Shown here: positions 63,625-64,000 of the stretch, piece by piece | Numbering within the stretch: the first letter of the stretch is position 1 | Layout: each line of letters opens with the position of its first letter | Source: G965218495 sp965262785 | Lineage (GTDB): Bacteria > Bacteroidota > Rhodothermia > Rhodothermales > Bin80 | DNA length: 64,000 nucleotides | Reading direction: 5' to 3' | Assembly (NCBI GenBank): GCA_965262785.1 | Contig: OZ253559.1 | Location: 62,001 to 126,000 of the forward strand | Translations under genes and position numbers: made by a program | The notes under the pieces: model-generated | Told to the model about the DNA's origin: nothing | The model's input: the letters and a program-made list of their open reading frames with translations, nothing else | Database searches by the model: none

Positions 63625-64000
63625 CTAACGCTTGTAGACCTGGATACGCCAGATTAGCGTTTTGGCGCTGTGGGCCTCGGAAAAACCCAAGGAGGCTAGT
63701 AAGCTGCGAATTCTGCTTGGGCGGTGGTAGTAAGTGCGAAACTTCTTTCGGCTCAGCCAGCAGAGCCCGTTAAAGAGGGAGATGCCCAGGCGCGACAGCG
63801 GTGAGCCCCGCGGATATACGAGGCCGTATAGGAGCTTGGATTTGGCCGCTGAGGCAGCGACGAGCCTCGCGGCATCTTCGTAGCAGCAAAGTACGCGGTC
63901 CAGCGTGACAATGTCCGCGCGCGCGATTTTGCCGGCCAGGTCTACAAAGTCGCCGTGGTACATGGATGTGTGCGTACGATTTCCCATCCGAAGCGCCTCC
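63625..64000 (-). CDS. SAM-dependent methyltransferase, C-terminal part (cut by window edge)
   Basis: The minus-strand frame is open through the window edge, so the true start is outside even though an internal ATG lies at 63987. The visible 125 residues carry the latter half of a class I methyltransferase: 'HGDFVDLAGKIARADIVTLD' with the post-II acidic motif, then 'RVLCCYEDAARLVAASAAKS', and a C-terminal 'LLASLGFSEAHSAKTLIWRI' followed by 'QVYKR'. It is similar in pattern to small metabolite methyltransferases. The glycine-rich SAM loop lies outside. The substrate is unknown. Confidence 0.7.
   Translation of the reverse strand, partial: EALRMGNRTHTSMYHGDFVDLAGKIARADIVTLDRVLCCYEDAARLVAASAAKSKLLYGLVYPRGSPLSRLGISLFNGLCWLSRKKFRTYYHRPSRIRSLLASLGFSEAHSAKTLIWRIQVYKR

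Noticed and set aside
1..64000. CRISPR array or cas genes
   Set aside because: No regularly spaced short repeats and no Cas-like protein were seen.

Overview
The window looks like a chromosomal segment from a moderately GC-rich member of the Bacteroidota/Rhodothermota (FCB) group. Supporting signs are a TonB-dependent receptor followed by a DUF4249 protein, a CBM9/DUF5916 protein, a DUF3078-type protein, many exported six-bladed beta-propeller proteins, a type IX secretion (T9SS) C-terminal domain relic, an atpD-atpC pair lying apart from the other ATP synthase genes, and the order miaB - sigma-54-type regulator - lptE. Shine-Dalgarno sequences are mostly weak or absent, as is usual there. 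The phylum call is inference from gene content; no rRNA is present.

Layout. 0-4.5 kb: outer-membrane receptor (partial), DUF4249 and DUF5916 proteins. 4.5-5.7 kb: gene-poor, with a group II intron 3-prime relic. 5.7-20.8 kb: compact housekeeping and envelope block (MlaC-like protein, glycosyltransferase, sugar-hydrolase-like membrane protein, M14 carboxypeptidase and RecJ overlapping by 4 nt, MFS transporter, DUF3078 protein, atpD-atpC, large metzincin). 20.8-47.7 kb: a fluid region. It holds seven exported beta-propeller genes, a TlpA-like thioredoxin, one full TonB receptor plus a fragment of a second, and at least four decayed genes (an LRV-repeat protein, a small outer-membrane protein, a T9SS protein, the receptor fragment). 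Among them sit insertion sequences: an apparently intact ISL3 copy with an 8-bp target duplication, a two-gene IS256-type element, and wrecks of IS66, IS1634 and IS3 elements. 47.9-50.5 kb: a group II intron whose 5-prime end and domain V are visible, with an ISNCY transposase between them. 51-62.7 kb: dense housekeeping genes again (thiL, anmK, TPR protein, GT2 glycosyltransferase, lptE, sigma-54-type regulator, miaB, ribE, ribD, plsC, tRNA-Gln, phosphodiester glycosidase). The window ends in a gene-poor stretch and the C-terminal part of a methyltransferase.

How it fits together. Left and right flanks are ordinary core chromosome with tight overlaps. The middle is a site of duplication, insertion and decay. 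The beta-propeller genes fall into subfamilies (two similar pairs can be seen), and a receptor fragment lies beside one of them, which suggests repeated segmental duplication followed by IS attack.

The most unusual object is the IS256-type pair at 33.2-35.5 kb. The upstream, translationally coupled gene encodes a protein aligning with the transposase catalytic core in which all three expected DDE residues are replaced. Other points worth a look: a sigma-54-type activator whose GAFTGA loop reads GAYSSS, a small exported peptide gene that appears frameshifted away from a Cys-rich tail, and a pair of about 95-bp repeats with palindromic ends flanking one propeller gene.
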